64,000 bases of DNA from Pseudoalteromonas luteoviolacea (lineage in GTDB: Bacteria > Pseudomonadota > Gammaproteobacteria > Enterobacterales > Alteromonadaceae). A model generated the notes under the pieces. That model saw only the letters and a program-made list of their open reading frames with translations, searched no databases and was not told the DNA's origin. This document shows, in pieces, positions 1 to 7,453 of the stretch. How positions within the stretch are numbered: the first letter of the stretch is position 1; every line of letters starts with the position of its first letter. The DNA lies in assembly GCF_018100925.1 (NCBI RefSeq), contig NZ_JAGJEH010000006.1:62001-126000 (forward strand). Direction: 5' to 3'. Position numbers and translations under genes: made by a program.

Positions 1-1055
1 TCCCCTACTAACTGCCCACAAGCAGCATCAATGTCATCTCCGCGTGTACGACGTACAATACATGTCAGACCAGCAGCTTGTAGTACTTTCGAGAAGCGAT
101 CAATACGGCTATTACTTGAACGGCCATAGTCATTACCCGGGAATGGGTTAAATGGAATTAAGTTAATTTTAGACGGTGTGCCTTTGAGCACTTGTACTAA
201 TTCATGTGCATGATCGGTACTATCATTGACGCCTTGAAGCATAACATACTCAATGGTGACATCTTTGTTTGCTTTTGAGCCATCGATATATCGACGACAA
301 GCTGCTAAAAACTCTTCAATTGGATATTTTTTATTGATCGGCACAAGTTCATCGCGCAATGGGTTGTTTGGCGCATGTAATGATATTGCCAAAGCAACAT
401 CAATTTTCTCTTTTAAAATGTCCAGTGCAGGAACAACACCTGATGTACTCAATGTAACGCGACGCTTAGACAAGCCAAATGCCCAGTCATCCATCATCAA
501 TTCCATCGCAGGTACAACGTTGTTAATGTTTAGCAATGGCTCCCCCATGCCCATCATTACAACATTGGTAATTGGTCGTTTGGTGCTATCGCCATTATGC
601 AATCCAATGTCTGTTGCTACACGCCATACCTGACCGATGATTTCAGATACCTTTAAATTACGGTTAAAGCCTTGCTGCGCGGTTGAGCAAAAAGTACATT
701 CGAGTGCACACCCAACCTGAGATGATACACATAAAGTTGCGCGGTCTTTTTCAGGGATCCAGACCGTTTCAACTTCCTGACCCCCTTCCAAAATCATCGC
801 ATATTTAATCGTGCCATCACTGGCCACTTGTTTAACTGAGATTTCAGGAGCCTTGATCTCACATTGGCTTTGTAACTTTGCACGCAACTTTTTGTTGATA
901 TTGCTCATATCATCAAAGTTGTCGATACCAAAGTGATACATCCACTTCATCACCTGATCGGCGCGGAATGGCTTTTCGCCAAATGAAGCAAACAACTCGC
1001 GCATCCCCTCGCGGTTTAAATCTAATAGGTTAATTTTTTTCTCAGTCGTGGCCAT
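1..1055 (-). CDS. rlmN: RlmN, 23S rRNA A2503 / tRNA A37 C2-methyltransferase (3' end cut by window)
   Basis: Radical-SAM enzyme that methylates C2 of A2503 in 23S rRNA and of A37 in some tRNAs, in the cytoplasm. The frame begins with ATG at 1055 ([13 protein letters not shown]) and stays open to the window edge, about 351 residues, so only the last few residues are missing. It carries the CX3CX2C iron-sulfur motif (CALECTFC) near residue 120, the MGMGEPLLN stretch, and a C-terminal [18 protein letters not shown] segment holding the methyl-carrying cysteine region typical of RlmN. It lies directly downstream of ndk on the same strand, the usual gammaproteobacterial order, but a terminator hairpin separates the two, so it probably has its own promoter. 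The next gene in this synteny (a PilF-like protein) would lie outside the window. Identification is secure. Confidence 0.96.
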   Translation of the reverse strand, partial: MATTEKKINLLDLNREGMRELFASFGEKPFRADQVMKWMYHFGIDNFDDMSNINKKLRAKLQSQCEIKAPEISVKQVASDGTIKYAMILEGGQEVETVWIPEKDRATLCVSSQVGCALECTFCSTAQQGFNRNLKVSEIIGQVWRVATDIGLHNGDSTKRPITNVVMMGMGEPLLNINNVVPAMELMMDDWAFGLSKRRVTLSTSGVVPALDILKEKIDVALAISLHAPNNPLRDELVPINKKYPIEEFLAACRRYIDGSKANKDVTIEYVMLQGVNDSTDHAHELVQVLKGTPSKINLIPFNPFPGNDYGRSSNSRIDRFSKVLQAAGLTCIVRRTRGDDIDAACGQLVG

Positions 1056-1202
1056 GAAACAACCTCAGTTCAGGTGACGGATTGAACAACATAAATAAAA
1101 GCGCGCAATTGTACAAAAATCAATCAAACATCGCAATGATGTAATCGCTTTCAAAAACACCCCAATTGCTTTTCAAAACGATCAACGTGTATTAAAGGGA
1201 TT

Positions 1203-1228
1203 AAAAAAGGGCCCTAGAGCCCTTTTTT
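1203..1228 (-). terminator. Rho-independent terminator after ndk
   Basis: AAAAAAGGGC pairs with GCCCTTTTTT around a 6-base loop. Read on the minus strand it lies about 18 bases after the ndk stop codon and ends in a T-run, so it should end ndk transcription before rlmN. Confidence 0.8.
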
Positions 1229-1245
1229 ATCTGCTCAACTCGATA

Positions 1246-1677
1246 TTAACGAGTACGTGGGCAGATTTCTTCGTCGCTGAAGAAGTAAGCGATTTCGCGA
1301 GCTGCAGACTCAGTTGCATCTGAACCGTGTACTGCGTTCTCGTCGATGCTATCAGCGTAGTCAGCACGTAGAGTACCAGCTAGTGCTTCAGCAGGGTTAG
1401 TAGCACCCATGATTTCACGGTTTTTACGAACTGCATCTTCACCTTCAAGAACCTGAACCATTACTGGACCAGAAGTCATGAACTCAACTAGTGCACCAAA
1501 GAAAGGACGCTCTTTGTGCTCTGCGTAGAAACCTTCAGCTTTCTCTTGAGAAAGGTGAACCATTTTAGAAGCAACGATCTTAAGACCAGCAGACTCAAAA
1601 CGGTTGTAGATTGCACCGATGTGGTTTTTAGCTACCGCATCAGGCTTAACGATTGAAAAAGTACGCTCTAAAGCCAT
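1246..1677 (-). CDS. ndk: Nucleoside diphosphate kinase
   Basis: Transfers the gamma phosphate of ATP to NDPs through a phosphohistidine and so balances cytosolic NTP and dNTP pools. The 143-residue length is standard for the family. The signature [12 protein letters not shown] places the catalytic histidine at residue 117, and the N-terminal [10 protein letters not shown] strand is canonical. The gene is monocistronic, with its own terminator about 18 bases after the stop. The start is the only sensible ATG and is preceded by an AG-rich stretch. Codon use looks like that of a highly expressed gene. Identification is secure. Confidence 0.98.
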   Translation of the reverse strand: MALERTFSIVKPDAVAKNHIGAIYNRFESAGLKIVASKMVHLSQEKAEGFYAEHKERPFFGALVEFMTSGPVMVQVLEGEDAVRKNREIMGATNPAEALAGTLRADYADSIDENAVHGSDATESAAREIAYFFSDEEICPRTR

Positions 1678-1893
1678 CTTTTTAGCTCCAATAATAATTG
1701 TTGATATTTACGGGCGCGAATTATACGCTCTTTATACGTAAAAGCCCACACCCTTGTTGAAATACCGTGTTTATAGCCCCGAGATAAACCTGATCTACGT
1801 CAAAATCCGCCGCGCAAAACTCACTTATACTGCGCCGCTTTTTAACATCCCCAGCAGCTGGTTTGTACCCAGTTCAATGTATGAGGTTTAGAT

Positions 1894-3252
1894 ATGTTTG
1901 TACCAGAGCTACTATCACCCGCAGGCAGTTTAAAGAATATGCGTTACGCTTTTGCGTATGGCGCCGATGCCGTGTATGCCGGACAACCAAGATATAGTTT
2001 GCGTGTTCGCAATAATGAATTTGACTTGGCAAACTTAGAGATAGGTATAAATGAGGCTCGTCAGCAAAACAAAAAACTCTATGTGGTTTCTAATATAGCT
2101 CCCCACAATAGCAAGGTTAAAACATACTTAAGGGATATAGAGCCTGTTATCGCAATGAAACCGGATGCACTGATCATGTCCGATCCTGGTTTGATTATGT
2201 TAGTGAGAGATAAATGGCCTGACATGCCTATTCATTTATCTGTCCAAGCTAACGCTGTCAATTATGCCTCTGTGAAATTTTGGGCAAGTCAGGGCATTGA
2301 GCGGGTTATTTTGTCTCGGGAGTTGTCACTGGAAGAAATCGCCGAGATCCGCACGCTTTGTCCAAATACTGAGCTTGAAGTATTTGTGCATGGTGCACTA
2401 TGCATGGCGTATTCTGGACGCTGCTTACTGTCTGGATACATCAATAAACGTGATCCTAATCAGGGCACCTGTACAAATGCTTGCCGTTGGAGTTATGACG
2501 TTAAGCCAGGTCAAGAAACCGAACTTGGCGATGTTGTCCACAAAGTAAACCCTCAAGATGTGATCCCGACGCTGGGCGATGGACAGCCAACTGAGCAAGT
2601 CTTTATGTTAGAAGAGCAAGGCAGACCCGGTGAATTCATGCCTGCGTTTGAAGATGAACACGGCACCTATATTATGAACTCAAAAGATTTGCGTGCTGTG
2701 CAGTATGTCGATCAGTTGACCAAAATGGGCGTACACAGCCTAAAAATAGAAGGTCGAACCAAGTCTTTTTATTATGTTGCACGCACGGCTCAGGTTTATC
2801 GCAAAGCCATAGATGATGCCGTAGCTGGAAAACCTTTTGATCCTAACTTAATGAGGACATTGGAAAACCTCGCCCACCGAGGTTATACGGAAGGCTTTTT
2901 AAAACGCCATGCCCATCAAGACTATCAAAATTATGAGTACGGCCACTCGGTGTCAGACAAACAACAATTTGTTGGCGAAGTGCTCGGTCGCAATCAAAAT
3001 GGGCTGGTCGAAATAGATGTAAAGAATAAATTTTGCACAGGCCACAGCTTAGAGCTGATGACACCTCAAGGGAATATCGCCTTTAATCTTGAACATATGG
3101 AGAATAAAAAAGGCGAAGCCATCAATGACGCCAAAGGCTCTGGGCATATAGTGCAAATACCATTGCCAGAAAACATTGATTTAGACTACGCAATTTTGAT
3201 GCGAAATCTGGGCGCCCAGGAGGATACCAGAAACCCATTTAAAAAGGCTTAA
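1894..3252 (+). CDS. trhP: TrhP (YegQ), U32-family tRNA U34 hydroxylation protein
   Basis: In E. coli TrhP makes 5-hydroxyuridine at the wobble position of tRNAs, using prephenate-dependent chemistry that needs iron-sulfur cluster synthesis. This 452-residue protein matches E. coli YegQ almost end to end in length and order: MFVPELLSPAGSLKNMRYAF at the N terminus, SVQANAVN, the U32 signature EVFVHGALCMAYSGRCLLS near residues 160-180, the cysteine cluster GTCTNACRW, and the LKIEGRTKSFYY segment. A GAGGTTTAG stretch precedes the ATG. The stop codon abuts the start of the ferredoxin gene yfhL, so the two are probably co-transcribed and translationally coupled. Family annotations as collagenase or peptidase U32 are historical and do not describe the activity. 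Confidence 0.93.
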   Translation: MFVPELLSPAGSLKNMRYAFAYGADAVYAGQPRYSLRVRNNEFDLANLEIGINEARQQNKKLYVVSNIAPHNSKVKTYLRDIEPVIAMKPDALIMSDPGLIMLVRDKWPDMPIHLSVQANAVNYASVKFWASQGIERVILSRELSLEEIAEIRTLCPNTELEVFVHGALCMAYSGRCLLSGYINKRDPNQGTCTNACRWSYDVKPGQETELGDVVHKVNPQDVIPTLGDGQPTEQVFMLEEQGRPGEFMPAFEDEHGTYIMNSKDLRAVQYVDQLTKMGVHSLKIEGRTKSFYYVARTAQVYRKAIDDAVAGKPFDPNLMRTLENLAHRGYTEGFLKRHAHQDYQNYEYGHSVSDKQQFVGEVLGRNQNGLVEIDVKNKFCTGHSLELMTPQGNIAFNLEHMENKKGEAINDAKGSGHIVQIPLPENIDLDYAILMRNLGAQEDTRNPFKKA

Positions 3253-3255
3253 ATG

Positions 3256-3513
3256 ATGGCCTTACTCATCACAAATAAATGCATCAATTGTGATATGTGT
3301 GACCCTGAATGTCCAAACCAGGCCATTTATATGGGCAATAAAGTATACGAAATTGATCCCCATAAGTGCACTGAATGTGTTGGTCACTATGACCAACCCA
3401 CCTGTGTCAGTGTCTGTCCTATTGACTGCATAAAGCCAGATCCTAACCACCGAGAAAACCTCGATACCCTGGCTGAAAAGTACTTACGCTTGACAGGGCA
3501 ACTAGACACTTAA
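3256..3513 (+). CDS. yfhL: YfhL-type 4Fe-4S dicluster ferredoxin
   Basis: Small soluble electron carrier with two 4Fe-4S clusters. The first CX2CX2CX3C set is CINCDMCDPECP; the second begins CTECVG and continues CVSVCPIDC, with the insertion between cysteines that marks the YfhL/alvin-type ferredoxins. About 85 residues, the usual length. Two in-frame ATGs occur in tandem at 3253 and 3256; the second is chosen because it aligns with the E. coli start MALLIT. The first ATG directly follows the TAA of trhP. In E. coli the two genes are unlinked, so the coupling here suggests, by inference, that this ferredoxin serves the tRNA hydroxylation reaction. Confidence 0.9.
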   Translation: MALLITNKCINCDMCDPECPNQAIYMGNKVYEIDPHKCTECVGHYDQPTCVSVCPIDCIKPDPNHRENLDTLAEKYLRLTGQLDT

Positions 3514-3710
3514 AGTACGAGGCAAGCACCTTCAATATGGGGGTGTGTGTCTTTACCGCGCTATTATTGCAGCCTCATTGATTATCCGTTCAATTTGTAC
3601 TCATTTTTTTACAGCCTCCCCCATTTAGTGTCAAAGCTCTTATTTTACAATTTTATTACTTCTCGATATACAAGTTAAGGCAGTACAAAAAACAATCAAG
3701 AGGATACAAC

Positions 3711-4862
3711 ATGAAACTATACATAAACACCTTGGCTACGGCCTTTGGGGTGCTCTTACTCACGGCCTCAGAAACTAGGGCTGAAGGCCAGCATCTCGAT
3801 ATTCCCGATTTTCAGTTTGAAAAATCTCAGATCCAACAACTGGCCATCAACCCTTTGCTCCAAGTGGATGAGTCACAATTTATCTTTACGGATGAACTAC
3901 TCAATGAAGATTGGCAATCTCTGTTATATAGCACAGCGCCACACCTCATCGACCATCAAGAGGCCCTGCTGCATTGGGCAGGGTACACCAGTATCAACCC
4001 TAAGCTGCTTCTCGTGCTGATGGAGCACGCAAGTCAGGTTATTAGCCAACCAAGCAAGGTAGCCATGACAAAACCTTTCGCCAATTGGTCCGATAAAACC
4101 GGGTTTGAAGCGCAACTTGAAGACGTTGCACTGAAATTAAACCAACGTTTTTACGCATTTGAATTGTATGCAACTAAACATAAATCTGTAACGAGTAACT
4201 CTGCGACGGCGGCACTATCAAGCCTGTTGGGAAGCGCAAATGCATTGGCCCCCTTAGCACAGCTTTATAACACCACCTTTGCAACACATTTATTGTCACC
4301 TCAACAAGTGCGATTTGAAGCTAAATCTGTTGCGCCGCAAGTAAACTTTTCAATGAACTTACCTTGGCCCTCAGGTTACGCATGGTATAGCGGCGGTGCC
4401 CATTCCAATACAGGTTCTGGTTACCCATACTCTTCTCTTGATTTTAACAATGGTTCTGGTGGTTGGGGATCGAACACTCCGTGGGTGCAAGCGGCCCATG
4501 GAGGAAAAGTAACTCGTTATTCAGCGTGCAATATCAGAGTCACACACTCAAGCGGATACTCGACTCAGTATTACCACATGGACAACTTACAATATAGTAC
4601 CGGAGACTATATCTCTGCGGGCGATTGGTTAGGCAGATACGCAAATAATCGCAATATGGCTCTTTGCCAAGGGGGACAATCGAGCGGACCCCATGTCCAC
4701 TTTTCACTCCTTTACAATGGTCGTTTTATCTCCTTACACAACGCCTATATTAGCGGCTACCGTATCGATGTAGGTAATTATAACTATGACGGTAACTGTT
4801 ACCGTTTTTATTTTGAGAAAAACGGTTACAAAACATGTGCTTGGTCAAGACTTTATCACTAG
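3711..4862 (+). CDS. LasA-like M23 family staphylolytic/beta-lytic metalloendopeptidase, secreted
   Basis: Predicted secreted zinc endopeptidase that cuts glycine-rich peptides, such as peptidoglycan cross-bridges of competing bacteria or elastin-like proteins. 383 residues: signal peptide about 1-24 (cleavage near TRA-EG), a propeptide to roughly residue 210, then a mature domain starting near SMNLPWPSGYAWYSGGAH. Zinc ligands are visible as His231, Asp244 and His330 of the HVH motif (His328 is the likely catalytic partner); the 13-residue His-Asp spacing matches LasA. Cysteines 273 and 319 could form the family disulfide. It is a single-gene unit with a strong terminator hairpin after the stop. 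Its position beside the curli locus may be incidental. M23A assignment is firm; the substrate is inferred. Confidence 0.9.
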   Translation: MKLYINTLATAFGVLLLTASETRAEGQHLDIPDFQFEKSQIQQLAINPLLQVDESQFIFTDELLNEDWQSLLYSTAPHLIDHQEALLHWAGYTSINPKLLLVLMEHASQVISQPSKVAMTKPFANWSDKTGFEAQLEDVALKLNQRFYAFELYATKHKSVTSNSATAALSSLLGSANALAPLAQLYNTTFATHLLSPQQVRFEAKSVAPQVNFSMNLPWPSGYAWYSGGAHSNTGSGYPYSSLDFNNGSGGWGSNTPWVQAAHGGKVTRYSACNIRVTHSSGYSTQYYHMDNLQYSTGDYISAGDWLGRYANNRNMALCQGGQSSGPHVHFSLLYNGRFISLHNAYISGYRIDVGNYNYDGNCYRFYFEKNGYKTCAWSRLYH

Positions 4863-4883
4863 GATAAACAAGCCTTAAGTTGT

Positions 4884-4919
4884 ATGTTAGGTCGCCTTCC
4901 CAAAACGGCCTAACATTTA
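4884..4919 (+). terminator. Terminator after the M23 peptidase gene
   Basis: ATGTTAGGTCG pairs with CGGCCTAACAT (one G-T wobble) around an 11-base loop and is followed by TTATT. It lies about 20 bases after the stop codon. Confidence 0.7.
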
Positions 4920-5090
4920 TTACAGACCGTCCAATTGAACTGACAAGCCTTCCAATTCCCTCAGAGCATTTAATCATACTTTATAACTAAATAATGATAC
5001 AGCCACAGTAAATTGAAAATTAAAGCTAAACTTATTGTGAAAAATATGTATATTTAAAGTAATAGGAACAATAAAAGGTCGTCTAAAAAC

Positions 5091-5807
5091 ATGAAAGCGA
5101 TTCAAACTAGCAACAAGGAAGTTAGTCTATTTGTTTTAACCCACAACAAAACTGATACTCAAGACTTTGAATTTATCCGTTTCGTGAAAATACTGGAAGC
5201 AACCAGTAATCAAATTAAAATAGATACTCGCCTACCTGATACACCCCTACGGGCTCAACATCATTTATACTTGGTTGATATTAGCCACCGTGAATGCCAA
5301 GATTTGCTCAGCGCAGAAGTCAGTGCCTTGGCGTCACAACAAAACGTATTGTTATTTAACGCTCAGCCAAACTTAGTCAATGAGCAAACAGCCCTTCTTG
5401 CACGAATTAAAGGTGTAATTTACCAAAACACATCAGCAGAAAATATTTTCAAAGGGATCCAACGTGTACTTAATGGCGAGTTGTGGTTCTGCCGTACCTC
5501 TATCTCTCAAGCCTTTAACGAGCTTATCCAACAAATACCCAATATTCCTCGCCCGCAATCATTGGATATTCAAGACTCAGAGCTTGAGCTGCTGACTGCT
5601 CGAGAAAAGTCAGTGATCAAATTATTGGCCAGCGGTGCAAAAAATGACGATATAGCAGATTCGCTCAACATCAGTAGTCACACCGTCAAAACACATATTT
5701 ATAGCGCCTTTAAAAAAACCAACTCACGCAATCGTATAGAGTTGGCAAACTGGGCACAAAAACATATTCCCCTTAACTCTGCCCCGGTCTCAATACAGCG
5801 CCATTAA
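5091..5807 (+). CDS. csgD: CsgD-like LuxR-family regulator of curli
   Basis: Transcription regulator of 238 residues with a C-terminal LuxR/FixJ helix-turn-helix at about 168-232 (LLTAREKSVIKLLASGAKND, then SSHTVKTHIYSAFKKT). This closely follows E. coli CsgD, including the ending that resembles NRTQAVSWANDNL (here NRIELANWAQKHI). The N-terminal half has the length of a receiver-like domain but no obvious DD-D-K phosphoacceptor set, as in atypical CsgD receivers. It is convergent to csgG and their 3' ends overlap by 35 bases, so antisense interference between the transcripts is possible. Adjacency to csgEFG and the curlin supports the name. The likely target is the curlin promoter at 8.99-9.7 kb. 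Confidence 0.85.
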   Translation: MKAIQTSNKEVSLFVLTHNKTDTQDFEFIRFVKILEATSNQIKIDTRLPDTPLRAQHHLYLVDISHRECQDLLSAEVSALASQQNVLLFNAQPNLVNEQTALLARIKGVIYQNTSAENIFKGIQRVLNGELWFCRTSISQAFNELIQQIPNIPRPQSLDIQDSELELLTAREKSVIKLLASGAKNDDIADSLNISSHTVKTHIYSAFKKTNSRNRIELANWAQKHIPLNSAPVSIQRH

Positions 5808-6606
5808 CTTCTTTCGGTAAGGCAGCAACAGCCTGCTCTTTTGCTGCCCAAACCCCCCTATCAATTCCCTGCTCCACCAGCATTGTTAACGCCTTTTCAA
5901 TAGCTTGAGTAACACAAATATGCATCGGTTCATTTTCACTAAAACCCGCTTCAGCTTCAGCCAATCGCTTGTAACTCACATAGCGGAAAAAGCCAGCACG
6001 CACCTCCATTGAGAGCACCTTTTTCGTTGTCGCAACCGACAATAATACTTGACCGGTCCGCACATCCACAGCTCGTAAATAAATTGAGATCACGTCTTCA
6101 CGGTATAACTCCGAAGCACCAATACCAAAATACTCCATACCTAAGCCGCCCGTTTTTACATTTGAGTCATAGCTAATGATCCCGCCTTCAAAAATGATTT
6201 TTGCCATCGTTAATGGGGGTAACTGCGCTGATTTTTTTTGCTCATCGGTCATTGCTGCGCGAGTAATTTTTCGCTCTGTTAGTAAATTTTGCAATCCTTC
6301 ACGCTCTACCGGAATAAACCACTCTGTTTCATGTAATGCTTGCATCAGAATAGAGTTGGCGCCTTGAGTTACTGCCGTTGAGAATGAACTGACATTATCC
6401 TTTGGTTTGTATTGACCAGTTTGATCTCGAAATGAATACACTGCGACAGGGATCCTGCCTCGCGGCTTAGGCAGCTCTTTAAGAGACTGAAATTCATGAC
6501 TTTTCTCTAATGCCTCAGGCAAACTTTGATCCGGTGGTAACACAGCCCCAATACTGCTGCACCCCACAAGAAACACTAAACAACATACTGCAACTACTTT
6601 ATACAT
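5773..6606 (-). CDS. csgG: CsgG, curli secretion pore lipoprotein
   Basis: Outer-membrane lipoprotein that in E. coli forms a nonameric pore exporting curli subunits. 277 residues, the family length. A lipobox (VFLVGC, Cys16) is followed by PPDQSLPEALEKSHEF and LPKPRGRIPVAVYSFRDQTG, then SSFSTAVTQGANSILMQAL and FIPVEREGLQNLLTERKI, all hallmark CsgG segments. The ATG overlaps the TAA of csgF by one base (TAATG), so translation is probably coupled. It is the last gene of the curlin-csgE-csgF-csgG operon. Its 3' end overlaps csgD by 35 bases. Confidence 0.96.
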   Translation of the reverse strand: MYKVVAVCCLVFLVGCSSIGAVLPPDQSLPEALEKSHEFQSLKELPKPRGRIPVAVYSFRDQTGQYKPKDNVSSFSTAVTQGANSILMQALHETEWFIPVEREGLQNLLTERKITRAAMTDEQKKSAQLPPLTMAKIIFEGGIISYDSNVKTGGLGMEYFGIGASELYREDVISIYLRAVDVRTGQVLLSVATTKKVLSMEVRAGFFRYVSYKRLAEAEAGFSENEPMHICVTQAIEKALTMLVEQGIDRGVWAAKEQAVAALPKEVNGAVLRPGQS

Positions 6607-7019
6607 TAGCCAAACCTCGGCACTTCAATGATTGTGGTATCTCCATTGTCGATATGTTTGATCTGCACCGTTATTGAATCTGGTGTACTCGTGATCACTT
6701 GTATTTCATAGTCACCACTTGTAAATGTAGAGTCTTCATTAAAAATGCTGTCTTCTACATCATCACCAAATGCCATGTCTGAGATCTCTCGCACCATACG
6801 GTTGAGGTATGTCCGCTCCAATGATTCTTGAAATCGTTCTCCGTAAGACTTTTCGATAATTGGCGCACGATGTTTATTTTGGGCATTGGCTTTATTGAGT
6901 AGCATATTTGCATTTAGTGGATTACCACCAAATGAAGGGTTAATGGGTTTGTAAACAATCTCCGTTGCTGATGCACTCAGAGTGAAAAAAGATAAATAGA
7001 CCAATATTGTTGTTTTCAT
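6606..7019 (-). CDS. csgF: CsgF, curli assembly factor
   Basis: Extracellular accessory protein that docks on CsgG and couples secretion to nucleation of curli fibres. The mature N terminus TEIVYKPINPSFGGNPLNAN matches the CsgF signature FRNPNFGGNPNNG, which inserts into the CsgG pore. The second ATG (7019) is preferred because it gives a normal signal peptide (MKTTILVYLSFFTLSASA); an in-frame ATG at 7028 overlaps the end of csgE and would add MVV. Length about 137 residues, as expected. Ends one base into csgG. Confidence 0.92.
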   Translation of the reverse strand: MKTTILVYLSFFTLSASATEIVYKPINPSFGGNPLNANMLLNKANAQNKHRAPIIEKSYGERFQESLERTYLNRMVREISDMAFGDDVEDSIFNEDSTFTSGDYEIQVITSTPDSITVQIKHIDNGDTTIIEVPRFG

Positions 7020-7021
7020 TA

Positions 7022-7420
7022 CTACCATCCGCTTTCAGCTAAATCGGGAGAACCTTGTTGGTAACGATCACTGGCCATGGCATCCATAACCGCAAATAGC
7101 GCAGCTTCAACTCGCTCATCCATAGGGCCTCCGCGACGCCCCATTGCCGTACTGTAAACTAAACGACGATTCATACGCACATCTAGTCGAGTACCTGCAC
7201 GGGGTAATACAGTTTCTTTTATCGTGATATTTACACCAGAAGTATTAGGCAGTTCTCGCCAAAGTTGTGAGAAGTCATAATAAAATTGATAACCAAAGCG
7301 ACTAATGCTTTGGTCCATTACCAGACCACCTAATTCAACTTCTTCAGTCTGTTTGGATGTTTTTGCAATTGAGGTGCTGCACAGGCCAAACAGTATCAAC
7401 ATGCATAATATGTGTTTCAT
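7022..7420 (-). CDS. csgE: CsgE, periplasmic curli chaperone/gating factor
   Basis: Periplasmic partner of CsgG that caps the pore and gives secretion specificity. 132 residues with a signal peptide of about 19 residues (LCSTSIA-KT). The mature segment has LGGLVMDQSISRFGYQFYYD followed by LTI/NITIKE-type strands and an R-rich loop, as in CsgE. No clear Shine-Dalgarno lies upstream: the start follows a GC-rich hairpin (7428-7444) separating it from the curlin gene, which may set its level. Part of the same operon as the curlin, csgF and csgG. Confidence 0.9.
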   Translation of the reverse strand: MKHILCMLILFGLCSTSIAKTSKQTEEVELGGLVMDQSISRFGYQFYYDFSQLWRELPNTSGVNITIKETVLPRAGTRLDVRMNRRLVYSTAMGRRGGPMDERVEAALFAVMDAMASDRYQQGSPDLAESGW

Positions 7421-7427
7421 AATAGTC

Positions 7428-7444
7428 AGGGGGCAAAGCCCCCT
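7428..7444 (-). promoter_or_regulatory. Intercistronic GC hairpin between curlin and csgE
   Basis: AGGGGGC-TTT-GCCCCCT is a perfect 7-bp stem with a 3-base loop, 9 bases after the curlin stop and 7 bases before the csgE ATG. It lacks a T-run, so it is more likely an mRNA-stabilising, processing or translation-limiting element than a full terminator. It would allow much more curlin than secretion machinery to be made (inference). Confidence 0.6.
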
Positions 7445-7453
7445 CTTACATTA

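Noticed and set aside
253..633. Open frame of 126 codons on the plus strand
   Set aside because: Lies wholly inside rlmN on the opposite strand; no family-like sequence or ribosome-binding site.
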